From contig CAWHYW010000003.1 of assembly GCA_963833675.1 (NCBI GenBank), positions 1-64,000 of the forward strand: 64,000 bases of DNA. The letters run 5' to 3'. Shown one piece after another: positions 28,603 through 38,145 of this stretch. A program made the translations under genes and the position numbers. Every line of letters starts with the position of its first letter. Position 1 is the stretch's first letter. The notes beneath the pieces are model-generated. The model was given only the letters and a program-made list of their open reading frames with translations, was not told the origin of the DNA and did no database searches. Origin of the DNA: DASQDN01 sp963833675. GTDB taxonomy: Bacteria; Acidobacteriota; Terriglobia; Bryobacterales; Bryobacteraceae.

Positions 28603-29362
28603 ACTGAATCCAATGGCGGCCGGCAGGACCAGGAACGATGCGCGCGTCGATCCGGAAAACATCCTTCAAGGTTTGGGTATCGAGCACTCGGCTCGGCGAT
28701 CCATCCGCTACCAGTTCGCCCTTGCGAAGCAGCACTATACGGCCCGCGTATGCCGCCGCCAGATTGAGATCATGCGTAACCGCAACAACGAGCACGCCAC
28801 TCTCGCAAAGGTTTCGCAGCAGTCGATACAAGCTGATTTGATGTTCGATGTCGAGGAACGCCGCGGGTTCATCAAGGAGCAGCGCGGATGGCATTTGCGC
28901 AAGAGCTGAGGCGAGGACGACGCGCTGTTTCTCTCCGCCGCTGAGTGTACGAAAGTCACGGTTTCGAAATTCTGTCGTGCCAGTGAGCGCCATCACCCGC
29001 TGCACCTGATAGCGGTCTTCATCCGACTCGAAAAGCGAGTTCGCGAAGGGCGCCCGGCCCATTAACACGACCTGTTCTACAGTGAATGGAAAGTCGATGC
29101 GTACACTCTGCGGGACAATGGATACTTCGCGCGCGAACGCTTTACGTTCCCATCTGCGAACTTCTTTGCCGCGGTATAAGCATGATCCCAAGTAGCCACT
29201 GCGTAAGCCAGACATTGCTCCGAGCAACGTCGATTTTCCGGCCCCGTTCGGCCCGGCGATGGCGATGAACTCTCCGCCGCCGAGATCGCAGCATACGTTT
29301 GAGAGCACCTCTTTGTCGTCATATCGCATGCCGAGGCCTCTCAATTCGAAGGCTCGCGTCAC
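28592..29362 (-). CDS. btuD: ABC transporter ATP-binding protein (corrinoid importer)
   Basis: This 256-residue ATPase has Walker A GPNGAGKST (about 37-45), the signature LSGGEKQRV, Walker B ALLLDEPAAFLD and the switch His in VAVTHDLN. It powers the BtuC channel. The GTG start overlaps the btuF stop by four bases. Confidence 0.88.
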   Translation of the reverse strand: MTRAFELRGLGMRYDDKEVLSNVCCDLGGGEFIAIAGPNGAGKSTLLGAMSGLRSGYLGSCLYRGKEVRRWERKAFAREVSIVPQSVRIDFPFTVEQVVLMGRAPFANSLFESDEDRYQVQRVMALTGTTEFRNRDFRTLSGGEKQRVVLASALAQMPSALLLDEPAAFLDIEHQISLYRLLRNLCESGVLVVAVTHDLNLAAAYAGRIVLLRKGELVADGSPSRVLDTQTLKDVFRIDARIVPGPAGRHWIQYGG

Positions 29363-30204
29363 GGATAAAGCTCCGGATGGAAGAGGCGGGCCAGTTCGCG
29401 CGCCAAGTCAATCACGCGAGGCCCGGGATGAACGTAAAGATCCGAGGCCACGATATGGACTCGATGATTCTTCACGGCCGGCAGGCTCGGGTACTTGCTC
29501 CAGAGCGCCACTTCAGATACCTTTTGCGCTTCCGTCAGGCCGGCAGCATCCGGATGTTCACCCATATCGATAATCACTTCGGGTTTACGAGCAAGTATCT
29601 CTTCGTGAATCACTTTGGGATATGCTACCGCCGAGTCCTCGAAGATGTTCCGGCCTCCGGCGACAGCCATCACTTCGGTGAGATAAGATCGGCTACCGGC
29701 CGCAATGAGACCTTCGAGTGCTCCGGGTGTTCTACCGACGATGAACATCACGCGGGTCGGTGGCCGCCCGCCAACGCGTTTCCTTATTGCGTCTAATTCG
29801 CGGTTGATGCTCGTGATCAGCTGAACGGCCCGAGTTTGCGTATCCGTCGCTGCGCCGATTGCAGTGATCGCCTTGGCAATTCCATCCAGTGAATCGAGAT
29901 GTACCAGCACGGTCTGGAGGCGCATCGCTTTGAATCGCGCATCGTCGTGAATACCTGTCTTTTGCACTATGACCAGGTCGGGGCGTGTTTCGAGAATGGC
30001 CTCCATATTAGGTGTCATCCACGTGCCGATCCGTTGGATTTTGCGCGCTTCCGGAGGGTAGTTGCAGTAGTCGGTCACACCGACGACTTTAGGACCGAGT
30101 CCAAGCGCGAACAGGATTTCGGTGATGCTCGGGCCCGTCGACACAATACGCTGCGGGGCCGCGATCGTGCTCAAGCAAAGACAGAGCAGCAGAATCAATC
30201 GCAT
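29359..30204 (-). CDS. btuF: Corrinoid ABC transporter substrate-binding protein
   Basis: This 281-residue protein, from ATG 30204, has a signal peptide (about 1-16) and a two-lobed periplasmic-binding fold. IVSTGPSITEILFALGLGPKVVGVTDYCNYP is the typical first strand and loop of BtuF-like proteins, and VARKPEVIID-like and YVHPGPRV segments follow in order. It delivers cobalamin or its precursors to BtuCD. It overlaps the CbiB-CobD gene by ten bases. Confidence 0.85.
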   Translation of the reverse strand: MRLILLLCLCLSTIAAPQRIVSTGPSITEILFALGLGPKVVGVTDYCNYPPEARKIQRIGTWMTPNMEAILETRPDLVIVQKTGIHDDARFKAMRLQTVLVHLDSLDGIAKAITAIGAATDTQTRAVQLITSINRELDAIRKRVGGRPPTRVMFIVGRTPGALEGLIAAGSRSYLTEVMAVAGGRNIFEDSAVAYPKVIHEEILARKPEVIIDMGEHPDAAGLTEAQKVSEVALWSKYPSLPAVKNHRVHIVASDLYVHPGPRVIDLARELARLFHPELYP

Positions 30205-32036
30205 GGGAAGGCTCTCCAAAGCGCAAGCAGCCTATCGTTGTCTTCGTGTGTGCGGATGGCGAATCGTACTGCCTGGCCCTCCACACCTGGCCATCCGGAG
30301 CAATCGCGAATTAAGACCTTGTGTTCGTGCATATAGCTGCAGAGCGTGGCTGCGCTGTAGTCTAGTTGCGCGAAATAGTAATTCGCGTGGGTTGGCGTTA
30401 GACGGATGCCCGGAATGGTCTTGTAAAGATCCCAGAGACGCGCACGTTCGGCGACAACAAATTCGAGTGTCCTTCGGTGATGATCCTTAGCGCCGATCGC
30501 AGCAATCGCAGCCGCTTCTGCAAGTACGTTTACCTGCCACGGCTCGCGTCTCTCACGCCACTGCTTGACAAGATCTCCGGGCGCAACGAGTGCTCCGATG
30601 CGCAAACCGGGCAGCGCGTTAAACTTTGTTAGTGATCGAAGTACGATGCAGCCGTCGTGCATCCGTGTGGGTAGATCCGTGAACTCGATGAAGGATTCGT
30701 CGACAAGGATAGGTCCTGAGTGGGCCGGCGGCATCGAAGCAGCCCCGGTCGGATTCACTGGATTGGTCGTGACCAGGAGCCCGTTTCCGCCGGGCGTGTT
30801 CAGTCGAGCATTTGGATACGCTCGATGGAATTCCGAGAATACGGGTGTAAGGAGTGTAGCTTCGATCGGCCATGTCCGCGCAAGAAAGTGAATCAGTTCT
30901 GTTGCGCCGTTACCGAGCAGGATACGGTCGGGATCGACATTCCATGCTGCGGCTAGTACGTATTGCAATCGATCGGCATAGCGATCAGGATAATGGACAA
31001 TCCGATCGAGCGCATCCCTGATCGCTTGCTTAACAGCTTCGGCTGGACCGAGAGGATTGATGCTTGCGCTGAAGTCGAGGACGTCGTGCCAGTCGCAGTC
31101 CAGCAATCTAGCCGCCTCGAACACGTTACCTCCGTGGGTTACAACCATAGCCACAACTCCGCCGACCATTAATAGAGATGAAGAGTATAGAAGTCGGCGC
31201 GTATCGCGGAAAGCATCGACATCCAGCGGCCGGAGGGCATCGCCCAGAAATCGTTTCACGCTGCGGGCTCCGCGGTAGTAATTCACTCCTCCAAGCTGCA
31301 CGCCAATTGCTCCGGCGAAAGCGGCTTCAGGCCAACCCGCGTTCGGGCTCGGCTGGAAACTGGCATCCCGCAGCGTGACGCGCATGGAATGTACGGTGCT
31401 CATTCCGAGAAATCCGGCCGCGATCCAAACCAACAGCGCGCTCAGCCGTGCTGGAATGAAATTCAAGACATCATCGAATCTCGCCGAGGCCCAACCCAGA
31501 TCGCGATATGTTTCGTTCTTGTGCCCCACCATGGAATCCAGCGTGTTCGCCGCTTTGTAAGCCGCCATTCCCATTGGTCCCAATAGCGCCAGGTAGAACA
31601 GAGGCGCGATGACTCCATCGCTCACGTTCTCGGCGACGGTTTCTATGACGGCGCGCATAATTTCCGAGGCGTTCAGGCTAGCCGTATCCCGACCGACGAT
31701 CATCGCCAGACGTGCACGCGCCTCATCGAGCTTACCTCCTTCGAGCGTGTCCACGACACGCTTCGACTCAATATCAAGGCTACGTAGTGCAAGTAAAGAG
31801 TAGACCCAATATATGTTGGCCCAAGGCAGCGTAAACCACACGATTACACTTGATACGGTTACGACAGATGCGCAGAGAAGAACCCCGGCGATGCGCAAAG
31901 GAATTCCACTGCGTCGCAAGAGCATCTCTATTTTTGATGTCAGCCAACCGATTGCGCGCACAGGATGCGGCAGAACGTGCGGATCCCCGATTACCACGTC
32001 CAACGCGACTCCAGCCAGCAACTCCCAACGCGTCAC
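30195..32036 (-). CDS. Fusion of CbiB (adenosylcobinamide-phosphate synthase) and CobD (threonine-phosphate decarboxylase)
   Basis: One uninterrupted 613-residue protein carries two enzymes. Residues 1-297 match CbiB/CobD of the cobalamin pathway, a membrane protein that attaches aminopropanol phosphate to cobyric acid (GDPHVLPHPVRAIGWL, TVAENVSDGVIAPLFY, MVGHKNETYRDLG). Residues 299-613 match the PLP-dependent CobD decarboxylase that makes aminopropanol phosphate (HGGN at 301-304, LDFSASINPLGP, NPVNPTG at 425-431, PLP Lys in RSLTKFNALPGLRIG at 471). The product of the second half is the substrate of the first. The GTG start overlaps the cbiP stop by four bases. Confidence 0.9.
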   Translation of the reverse strand: MTRWELLAGVALDVVIGDPHVLPHPVRAIGWLTSKIEMLLRRSGIPLRIAGVLLCASVVTVSSVIVWFTLPWANIYWVYSLLALRSLDIESKRVVDTLEGGKLDEARARLAMIVGRDTASLNASEIMRAVIETVAENVSDGVIAPLFYLALLGPMGMAAYKAANTLDSMVGHKNETYRDLGWASARFDDVLNFIPARLSALLVWIAAGFLGMSTVHSMRVTLRDASFQPSPNAGWPEAAFAGAIGVQLGGVNYYRGARSVKRFLGDALRPLDVDAFRDTRRLLYSSSLLMVGGVVAMVVTHGGNVFEAARLLDCDWHDVLDFSASINPLGPAEAVKQAIRDALDRIVHYPDRYADRLQYVLAAAWNVDPDRILLGNGATELIHFLARTWPIEATLLTPVFSEFHRAYPNARLNTPGGNGLLVTTNPVNPTGAASMPPAHSGPILVDESFIEFTDLPTRMHDGCIVLRSLTKFNALPGLRIGALVAPGDLVKQWRERREPWQVNVLAEAAAIAAIGAKDHHRRTLEFVVAERARLWDLYKTIPGIRLTPTHANYYFAQLDYSAATLCSYMHEHKVLIRDCSGWPGVEGQAVRFAIRTHEDNDRLLALWRAFPCD

Positions 32037-33406
32037 AGGTACAGATCCTCGAAAAGTTTGATGTTCGCACTGGATGCGAACCAGGAGGCGAGTTGATCGT
32101 AAGGTAAAGCGCGCTTCTCCCCTTGTATTCCGAAGATACTCAGGACAGCATCGCAGCGGAGCGCATCGTGCAGATACGTCCCAAAGCAGCGGCCGCTCCG
32201 TATGCCTTCAGGATTGCCATCGACACTTGCGAATGGCTCGCATGGGTACGGCGCATTCGTAACGCCCATGTGAATTTCATAGGCATCGAACGATATACCA
32301 TCAATCTCGGCTCGGACCGGACGAACCGTTTTTTCGGGCTGCATCGTGGTTGTGACCGGCAACAACCCCAGGCCGCGTACGCCATCGACGGATTCTCCTA
32401 GCATCTGATAGCCCCCACAAACACCGATGATTGTGGCGCCCGCCGCATGCTGCCGGATGACCCAGCGGTCGAGCCCGACAGCGCGTAGCCACTCGAGATC
32501 GCCGATCGTGTTCTTCGTGCCGGGAAGGATGACAAGATCGTAAAGGGTGCGCTCGGGTTTCGCAATTAGCTTTGCGTTAGCGATGCGATCGAATTCGGTG
32601 AAGTTGGATATTCGCGGAAAACGCACTATTGCGACGGAGCCGTCGCTGCGAGAGGCATCCAGGGAAACGCCGTCTTCTTCGTCGAGCGCAATATCGAAAA
32701 CAAAGGGAAAGACCCCGAGGCATGGGCGCTCGGTCTTCTGCTCCAGGAATTGAATACCATCGCGGAACAACTCCGGATCTCCACGAAACCGGTTGATGGC
32801 AAATGATCGAACGAGTGCCCGCTCGCTGTCAGTAAGCAGCGACATGGTTCCGACAATCGAAGCGAAAACACCTCCACGATCGATATCGGAGATCAGCAGG
32901 GCGTGTGCGCCTACGCGTTCAGCCAGGCCGAAATTGACCAGGTCGCGCGATTTCAGGTTGACCTCGGCGACGCTGCCGGCGCCCTCGATCACGATGAAGT
33001 CGTGACGGGCTGCAAGACGCTCGTAGGCGTCGAGCACTTGCTGTAGCAATTCCGGGAAATGCTGGTAATACGCAGATGCGCTGAGATCCTGCCAGACCCG
33101 GCCATTGACGATAACCTGCGATCCCGTTTCAGAGTGCGGCTTCATCAGTATGGGATTCATGTCGGTTTCCGGCTCGAGGCCGCACGCTTCAGCTTGCGCG
33201 ATCTGGGCGCGGCCGATCTCTCCATATAAAGCTCTCGACCCGTTCACCGATATTCGGCACGGACCGGAGTTATTCGACATGTTCTGCGCTTTGAAAGGAG
33301 CTACACGGATTCCCCGGTTTCGAAGATGGCGACAGATTGCGGCCGTGAACCAGCTTTTGCCGGCATGCGAGCCAGTGCCGCCGACAAACAGCGCACGTGC
33401 GCTCAC
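32033..33406 (-). CDS. cbiP: Adenosylcobyric acid synthase (CbiP/CobQ), glutamine-dependent
   Basis: This enzyme amidates four carboxyl groups of adenosylcobyrinic acid diamide. The 457-residue protein has a P-loop-like GTGSHAGKS (about 10-18), FKAQNMSNNS and a class I glutaminase domain with the Cys nucleophile in IIGVCGGYQMLGE and the His in GTYLHDAL. It is slightly shorter than typical CbiP. The start is GTG 33406. It is the first gene after the cobalamin riboswitch. Confidence 0.92.
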   Translation of the reverse strand: MSARALFVGGTGSHAGKSWFTAAICRHLRNRGIRVAPFKAQNMSNNSGPCRISVNGSRALYGEIGRAQIAQAEACGLEPETDMNPILMKPHSETGSQVIVNGRVWQDLSASAYYQHFPELLQQVLDAYERLAARHDFIVIEGAGSVAEVNLKSRDLVNFGLAERVGAHALLISDIDRGGVFASIVGTMSLLTDSERALVRSFAINRFRGDPELFRDGIQFLEQKTERPCLGVFPFVFDIALDEEDGVSLDASRSDGSVAIVRFPRISNFTEFDRIANAKLIAKPERTLYDLVILPGTKNTIGDLEWLRAVGLDRWVIRQHAAGATIIGVCGGYQMLGESVDGVRGLGLLPVTTTMQPEKTVRPVRAEIDGISFDAYEIHMGVTNAPYPCEPFASVDGNPEGIRSGRCFGTYLHDALRCDAVLSIFGIQGEKRALPYDQLASWFASSANIKLFEDLYL

Positions 33407-33489
33407 GGGCGCTCCGTCGCTGGAAGATTGAGAGCTATTTGATCCGTTCGCATTGAGACGTTCTCCCTCGGAACGTGGCTCGCCACGCG

Positions 33490-33655
33490 AAACCGGTCTC
33501 CTGACTTACGGCTGGGCTGTTCCTCGAACGGTCTTCCCGCCCGTTTCCGGGTAGTGGCCGTACGATCCCGATGCGTTGCCGATCACAGTTGCGGGGCAGT
33601 GGCGGAATTTCACCGCCTTCCCGTGCATTTCGCGCGCTTGGTTCAGAATATCACC
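33490..33655 (-). promoter_or_regulatory. Cobalamin riboswitch
   Basis: On the minus strand the conserved elements occur in order: GGGAAGGCGGTGAAATTCC (about 33624-33606), then GCCCCGCAACTGTGATC (33597-33581), and the B12 box AGTCAGGAGACC (33506-33495). The spacing and sequence are those of the AdoCbl riboswitch. It lies about 90 bases before the cbiP start and probably represses the operon when cobalamin is abundant. The whole element sits in the roughly 285-base gap to the divergent DUF1549 gene. Confidence 0.93.
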
Positions 33656-33691
33656 GCCATATGACGTACTCGATAAGATGGAAGTATCTGT

Positions 33692-36600
33692 ATGCCCGGA
33701 TGTTTGCAAGGAACCTGCCTCGCGCTGCTTTCGATGGCTATCACGGCGGCGGGAGCCGAGATCCAATTCAATCGAGATATCCGGCCAATACTGTCCGATC
33801 GATGCTACGCCTGCCATGGTCCGGACAAGGGTAACCGAAAAGCCGGACTGCGTCTCGATATCGAAGCCGAAGCGAAAGCGTCGCTTCGCGGAGGTAGACA
33901 CGCGATTGTGCCTGGTGATCCTGCCAAGAGTGAGATCTACAAACGAGTCACCAGCACAAATAACGCACTACGGATGCCGCCCGCGTTTCTGGGTCATGAC
34001 GCGGTACCCGCACGCGAGATCGAGTTACTGCGCCTTTGGATCGAGCAAGGAGCGAGATATCAGCCGCACTGGGCATTCATTCCGCCACGGAAAGCTTCTC
34101 GCCCGAAAGTTAAAGATACTGCCTGGCCTCGCAACGACATCGATTATTTCGTTCTGAGTCGCTTGGAGCGCGAGCAGCTGCGCCCATCGCGGCAGGCAGA
34201 CAAAGGTACCCTGTTGCGTCGCGTGACCTTGGATTTGACGGGCCTGCCCGCCTCCCCTGAAGACATTGAGGCGTTTGTTCGCGACGATTCTCCGAATGCC
34301 TACGAGAAGGTGATTGATCGGCTGCTTGCATCACCTCGGTATGGGGAGCGCATGGCGATTCGATGGTTGGAAGCCGCTCGATATGCAGATACGAACGGCT
34401 ACCAGACTGATGGCCCGCGCACGATGTGGCCGTGGCGCGACTGGGTAATCGACGCGTTCCAGCGCGATATGCCGTTCGATCAGTTCACAATTGAGCAAAT
34501 CGCGGGAGACTTGCTTCCGAATGCCACGTTGTCACAAAAGGTCGCGACAGCGTTCAATCGGAATCATCGGACGAGCGCCGAGGGCGGTATCGTCGATGAG
34601 GAATTTCGCGTCGAGTATGTCGCGGACCGCGCGGAGACGACCAGCACAGTGTGGCTCGGGCTCACTGTGGGCTGCGCGCGCTGCCACGACCATAAGTTTG
34701 ATCCGATTACGCAGAAGGATTATTACTCGCTGTTCGCATTTTTCAACAACGTTCCGGAACGTGGCTTTGTTTGGAATTTCGGCAATGAAGATCCGGTGGT
34801 TAAAACGCCATCGCCCGAACAACAAGCGAAGCTCGACACATTCGACAAGCAGATAGATGGATATGAGGCGCAACTGCAGCGGCTACAGCCGAAGGTCGAC
34901 CGCGCGCAGTCGAAGTGGGAACGCAAGATTGCAAAAAAAGAATTGCAGTGGACCGTTACGGACGGGCAGAAGCTAGCGATTCCGCTCCCAGGCCCGGCGC
35001 AGCAATTCGATGGCGCTTCTTTCTTCGATGCCGGCCTAAGCGGCCCTGCGTTCGATTATCGAGATCCGTTCACGATATCGGCGTGGATCAAACCCGAGAC
35101 ATCGACCGGAGCTATCTTCTCGCGTGGAGAAGATTACGTGGAAGGTCAGCAGCATGGTCTTTACCTGATGGATGGCAAGCTGCGTCTTCATGTGACGTTT
35201 CGTTGGACGGATCTTGCCATGCGCGTGGAGACTGTGAATCCGGTGCCTCTCAATAAATGGAGTCACGTGGCTGTCTCTTACGATGGCGGAAAACGAGCGG
35301 CAGGCGTGCGGATGTATGTCGACGGCCAACGACAAGAACTGAAAGTACTCTTTGACCAGCTGCTGTGGCCTATTGACACAAAGAAGCACCCCTGGAGGGT
35401 GGGCGCGGGCGGCGGTTTGCGATTTAAGGGGGCGATCGATGATGTCCGGGTATACGCGCGTGTCCTGTCGCCCGAAGAAGTTGGGGCAATAACTGTGCGC
35501 GACTCGATCAATTCGCTAGCTCAGATGACGCCGGCGTCTCGTACACCTGCGCAGAAAGATAAGCTGCGCTTGTGCTTCTTAGAAATCGGTGCGCCTGCCG
35601 ATGTAAGGACAACGATGGCGTCCTTGCGAACCACGAGCGAGGATCGCAGCAAGTTTCTGGCTTCGATACCGTCCGTTATGGTAATGCAGGACGCCGAGGA
35701 AAAGCGGCCTGCTTATCTGTTAAAGCGGGGCGCTTACGATGCGCACGGAGAAGAAGTTAGCGCAAACGTTCCGGCGTTCTTAAATCCTATGCGGCCTGAG
35801 TGGCCTAAGAACAGGCTCGGGCTAGCTCGCTGGCTCGTAGATCGTGATAATCCGCTGACCGCACGGGCGACTGTGAACCGGTTTTGGGCAATGCTGTTTG
35901 GAATCGGCCTGGTCAAGACTGTGGAAGATTTCGGCTCGCAGGGCGAGTGGCCGATCCACCAGGATCTGCTTGATTGGTTAGCTGTCGATTTCATGGACTC
36001 GGGTTGGAGCATCAAGCACACTCTGAAGACCATTGTGATGAGCGCAGCGTACCAGCAATCATCGAAGGTGTCCCCGGACATACTGCAGCGAGACCCCGAA
36101 AACCGGCTCCTGGCGCGCGGACCACGGTTCCGATTGCCGGCAGAAATGATTCGCGATCAGGCTCTGGCAGCATCCGGTCTGTTGGTGGAGAAGGTCGGGG
36201 GACCACCGGTGAAGCCGTATCAGCCGGCGGGGTTATGGCAGGAACTTCAGGGCGGGGAAGGTTATAAGGAAGATAGCGGAGAAGGGTTGTATCGACGCAG
36301 TTTGTATTCATATTGGCGTCGAACCGTCGCGCCGCCAAACATGATCACGTTCGATTCGCCGACCCGGGAGACGTGCGTAGTGCGTGAGAATCGAACGAAC
36401 ACGCCCTTGCAGGCGCTAGATCTCATGAACGATGTGGCTTACGTCGAGGCAGCGCGCAAACTTGCCGAACGGATGATCGGCGAAGGCGGGGCCGATGCGG
36501 AACATCGGATCGACCGCGGATTCTTGCTGGTTGCCGGTCGTCCCGCAAAGACTTCGGAAAAGGCCGCGCTAATGTCCGCGCTGGGAAAGTTCACCGCATC

Positions 36601-36748
36601 ATATGCAGGCAATCCCAAGCAGGCCGAAACATTCCTGGCGCAGGGAAAATCTGAACGAAGATCGGACATCGCAGATCCCGAGCTTGCGGCCTATACCGGT
36701 GTGGCGAGCATTCTACTTAATCTGGATGAGGCGGTGACAAAGCAATGA
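33692..36748 (+). CDS. DUF1549/DUF1553 cytochrome-c-like protein with inserted LamG domain
   Basis: This 1018-residue exported protein begins with a signal peptide and the planctomycete-type cytochrome c domain (CYACHG at about 39-44). It continues with DUF1549 (second haem-like motif CARCHDHKFDPI). Then comes a coiled-coil and a LamG/concanavalin-like domain (FDYRDPFTISAWIKPE, WSHVAVSYDGG, IDDVRVYARVLSPEE), and finally DUF1553 (NPLTARATVNRFWAMLFGIGLV). The family is abundant in planctomycetes and Solibacter and is suspected in extracellular carbohydrate degradation, but the reaction is unproven. The stop overlaps the DUF1501 start. Confidence 0.85.
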   Translation: MPGCLQGTCLALLSMAITAAGAEIQFNRDIRPILSDRCYACHGPDKGNRKAGLRLDIEAEAKASLRGGRHAIVPGDPAKSEIYKRVTSTNNALRMPPAFLGHDAVPAREIELLRLWIEQGARYQPHWAFIPPRKASRPKVKDTAWPRNDIDYFVLSRLEREQLRPSRQADKGTLLRRVTLDLTGLPASPEDIEAFVRDDSPNAYEKVIDRLLASPRYGERMAIRWLEAARYADTNGYQTDGPRTMWPWRDWVIDAFQRDMPFDQFTIEQIAGDLLPNATLSQKVATAFNRNHRTSAEGGIVDEEFRVEYVADRAETTSTVWLGLTVGCARCHDHKFDPITQKDYYSLFAFFNNVPERGFVWNFGNEDPVVKTPSPEQQAKLDTFDKQIDGYEAQLQRLQPKVDRAQSKWERKIAKKELQWTVTDGQKLAIPLPGPAQQFDGASFFDAGLSGPAFDYRDPFTISAWIKPETSTGAIFSRGEDYVEGQQHGLYLMDGKLRLHVTFRWTDLAMRVETVNPVPLNKWSHVAVSYDGGKRAAGVRMYVDGQRQELKVLFDQLLWPIDTKKHPWRVGAGGGLRFKGAIDDVRVYARVLSPEEVGAITVRDSINSLAQMTPASRTPAQKDKLRLCFLEIGAPADVRTTMASLRTTSEDRSKFLASIPSVMVMQDAEEKRPAYLLKRGAYDAHGEEVSANVPAFLNPMRPEWPKNRLGLARWLVDRDNPLTARATVNRFWAMLFGIGLVKTVEDFGSQGEWPIHQDLLDWLAVDFMDSGWSIKHTLKTIVMSAAYQQSSKVSPDILQRDPENRLLARGPRFRLPAEMIRDQALAASGLLVEKVGGPPVKPYQPAGLWQELQGGEGYKEDSGEGLYRRSLYSYWRRTVAPPNMITFDSPTRETCVVRENRTNTPLQALDLMNDVAYVEAARKLAERMIGEGGADAEHRIDRGFLLVAGRPAKTSEKAALMSALGKFTASYAGNPKQAETFLAQGKSERRSDIADPELAAYTGVASILLNLDEAVTKQ

Positions 36749-38145
36749 ATATGATCTCCCGGCGTCACTTTCTGGGGACCACCGCGCTTGCTGCGCTGAT
36801 GAGCAAAGAAGCGAAGGCAGGGCGAGTCGGCGGACTGGAAGGTCTGCCGCATTTCGCGCCTAAGGCCAAGCGGATCATTTATCTGTTTCAATCGGGCGGC
36901 CCCTCTCAGATGGAGCTGTTCGACTACAAACCGCGCTTAACTGAATTTCAGGGTACCGATCTACCCGAGTCCATCCGCAAAGGCCAGCGCCTGACTGCAA
37001 TGTCGGCAACACAGCACAGTTTCCCGGTCGTTCCTTCGAAGTTCAAATTCGCGCAACAGGGACAATCTGGAGCATGGGTGAGTGAACTCCTACCTCATAC
37101 AGCGAAGATCGTGGATGACATTACGATCGTCAAATCGGTATATACGGAGGCTATCAATCACGATCCAGCGGTGACCTTTTTCCAGACGGGCGCACAGATT
37201 GCAGGCAGACCGAGCATGGGCTCGTGGGTGACATACGGTATTGGCTGCGAGACGGAAAACTTACCTGCATTCGTCGTGATGATTTCTCCGGGTCAGGGCG
37301 GAACCGGGCAGCCGCTTTATGACCGTCTCTGGGGCAGTGGTTTTTTGCCGACGCGCTTCCAGGGCGTAAAGTTCCGCTCCGTCGGCGATCCGGTGTTGTA
37401 TCTATCGAACCCCCAGGGCTTTTCGGCCGAGAATCGCCGCGTGTACCTCGATGCGCTGAAATCGATTAATGAAGAGAATCTCGACGAGTACGGCGACCCG
37501 GAGATCTCAACGCGCATCGCGCAGTATGAGATGGCGTTTCGCATGCAGTCGTCGGTACCGGAATTGACTGACTTATCAAAGGAGCCGGCAAGCGTATTCG
37601 ACCTCTACGGACCCGATGCGCGCAATCCGGGCACTTACGCCTACAACTGCCTGCTGGCGCGAAGACTTGCCGAACGTGGCGTGCGCTTCATCCAGCTCTA
37701 CCATCGCGACTGGGACCATCACGGCAAGCTTCCCGAAGCATTGCCGAAGCGTTGCAAGGAGACCGACCAGCCTTCGGCGGCGTTGATTCAGGATTTGAAG
37801 CAGCGGGGAATGCTCGACGACACGCTGGTGGTTTGGGGTGGAGAGTTTGGCCGTACCGTGTACTGCCAAGGCAGACTTACCAAGGACGATTACGGGCGCG
37901 ATCATCATCCGAGGTGTTTCACGATGTGGATGGCAGGAGGTGGCGTAAAGCGGGGACTTGTCCACGGGCAGACGGACGACTATTGCTATAACATCGTCGA
38001 ACAGCCGGTACATGTTCACGACCTTCAGGCGACTTTACTTTATTGCCTCGGCATCGATCACCTGCGGCTGACGTACAAGTTTCAGGGCCGAAGCTTCCGC
38101 CTAACCGATGTGCATGGCGACGTGAAGAAAGAACTACTCGCCTAA
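36745..38145 (+). CDS. DUF1501 secreted protein with Tat signal
   Basis: This 466-residue protein starts ATG 36745 with a twin-arginine leader (SRRHFLGTTALAAL). It has the DUF1501 alkaline-phosphatase-like fold: LFQSGGPSQMELFDYKP near the start, RRLAERGVRFIQLYHRDWDHH in the middle, and LVVWGGEFGRTVYCQ with HHPRCFTMWMAGGG near the end. These proteins almost always pair with DUF1549/DUF1553 proteins, and here the four-base overlap shows it. The function is unknown. Confidence 0.87.
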   Translation: MNMISRRHFLGTTALAALMSKEAKAGRVGGLEGLPHFAPKAKRIIYLFQSGGPSQMELFDYKPRLTEFQGTDLPESIRKGQRLTAMSATQHSFPVVPSKFKFAQQGQSGAWVSELLPHTAKIVDDITIVKSVYTEAINHDPAVTFFQTGAQIAGRPSMGSWVTYGIGCETENLPAFVVMISPGQGGTGQPLYDRLWGSGFLPTRFQGVKFRSVGDPVLYLSNPQGFSAENRRVYLDALKSINEENLDEYGDPEISTRIAQYEMAFRMQSSVPELTDLSKEPASVFDLYGPDARNPGTYAYNCLLARRLAERGVRFIQLYHRDWDHHGKLPEALPKRCKETDQPSAALIQDLKQRGMLDDTLVVWGGEFGRTVYCQGRLTKDDYGRDHHPRCFTMWMAGGGVKRGLVHGQTDDYCYNIVEQPVHVHDLQATLLYCLGIDHLRLTYKFQGRSFRLTDVHGDVKKELLA

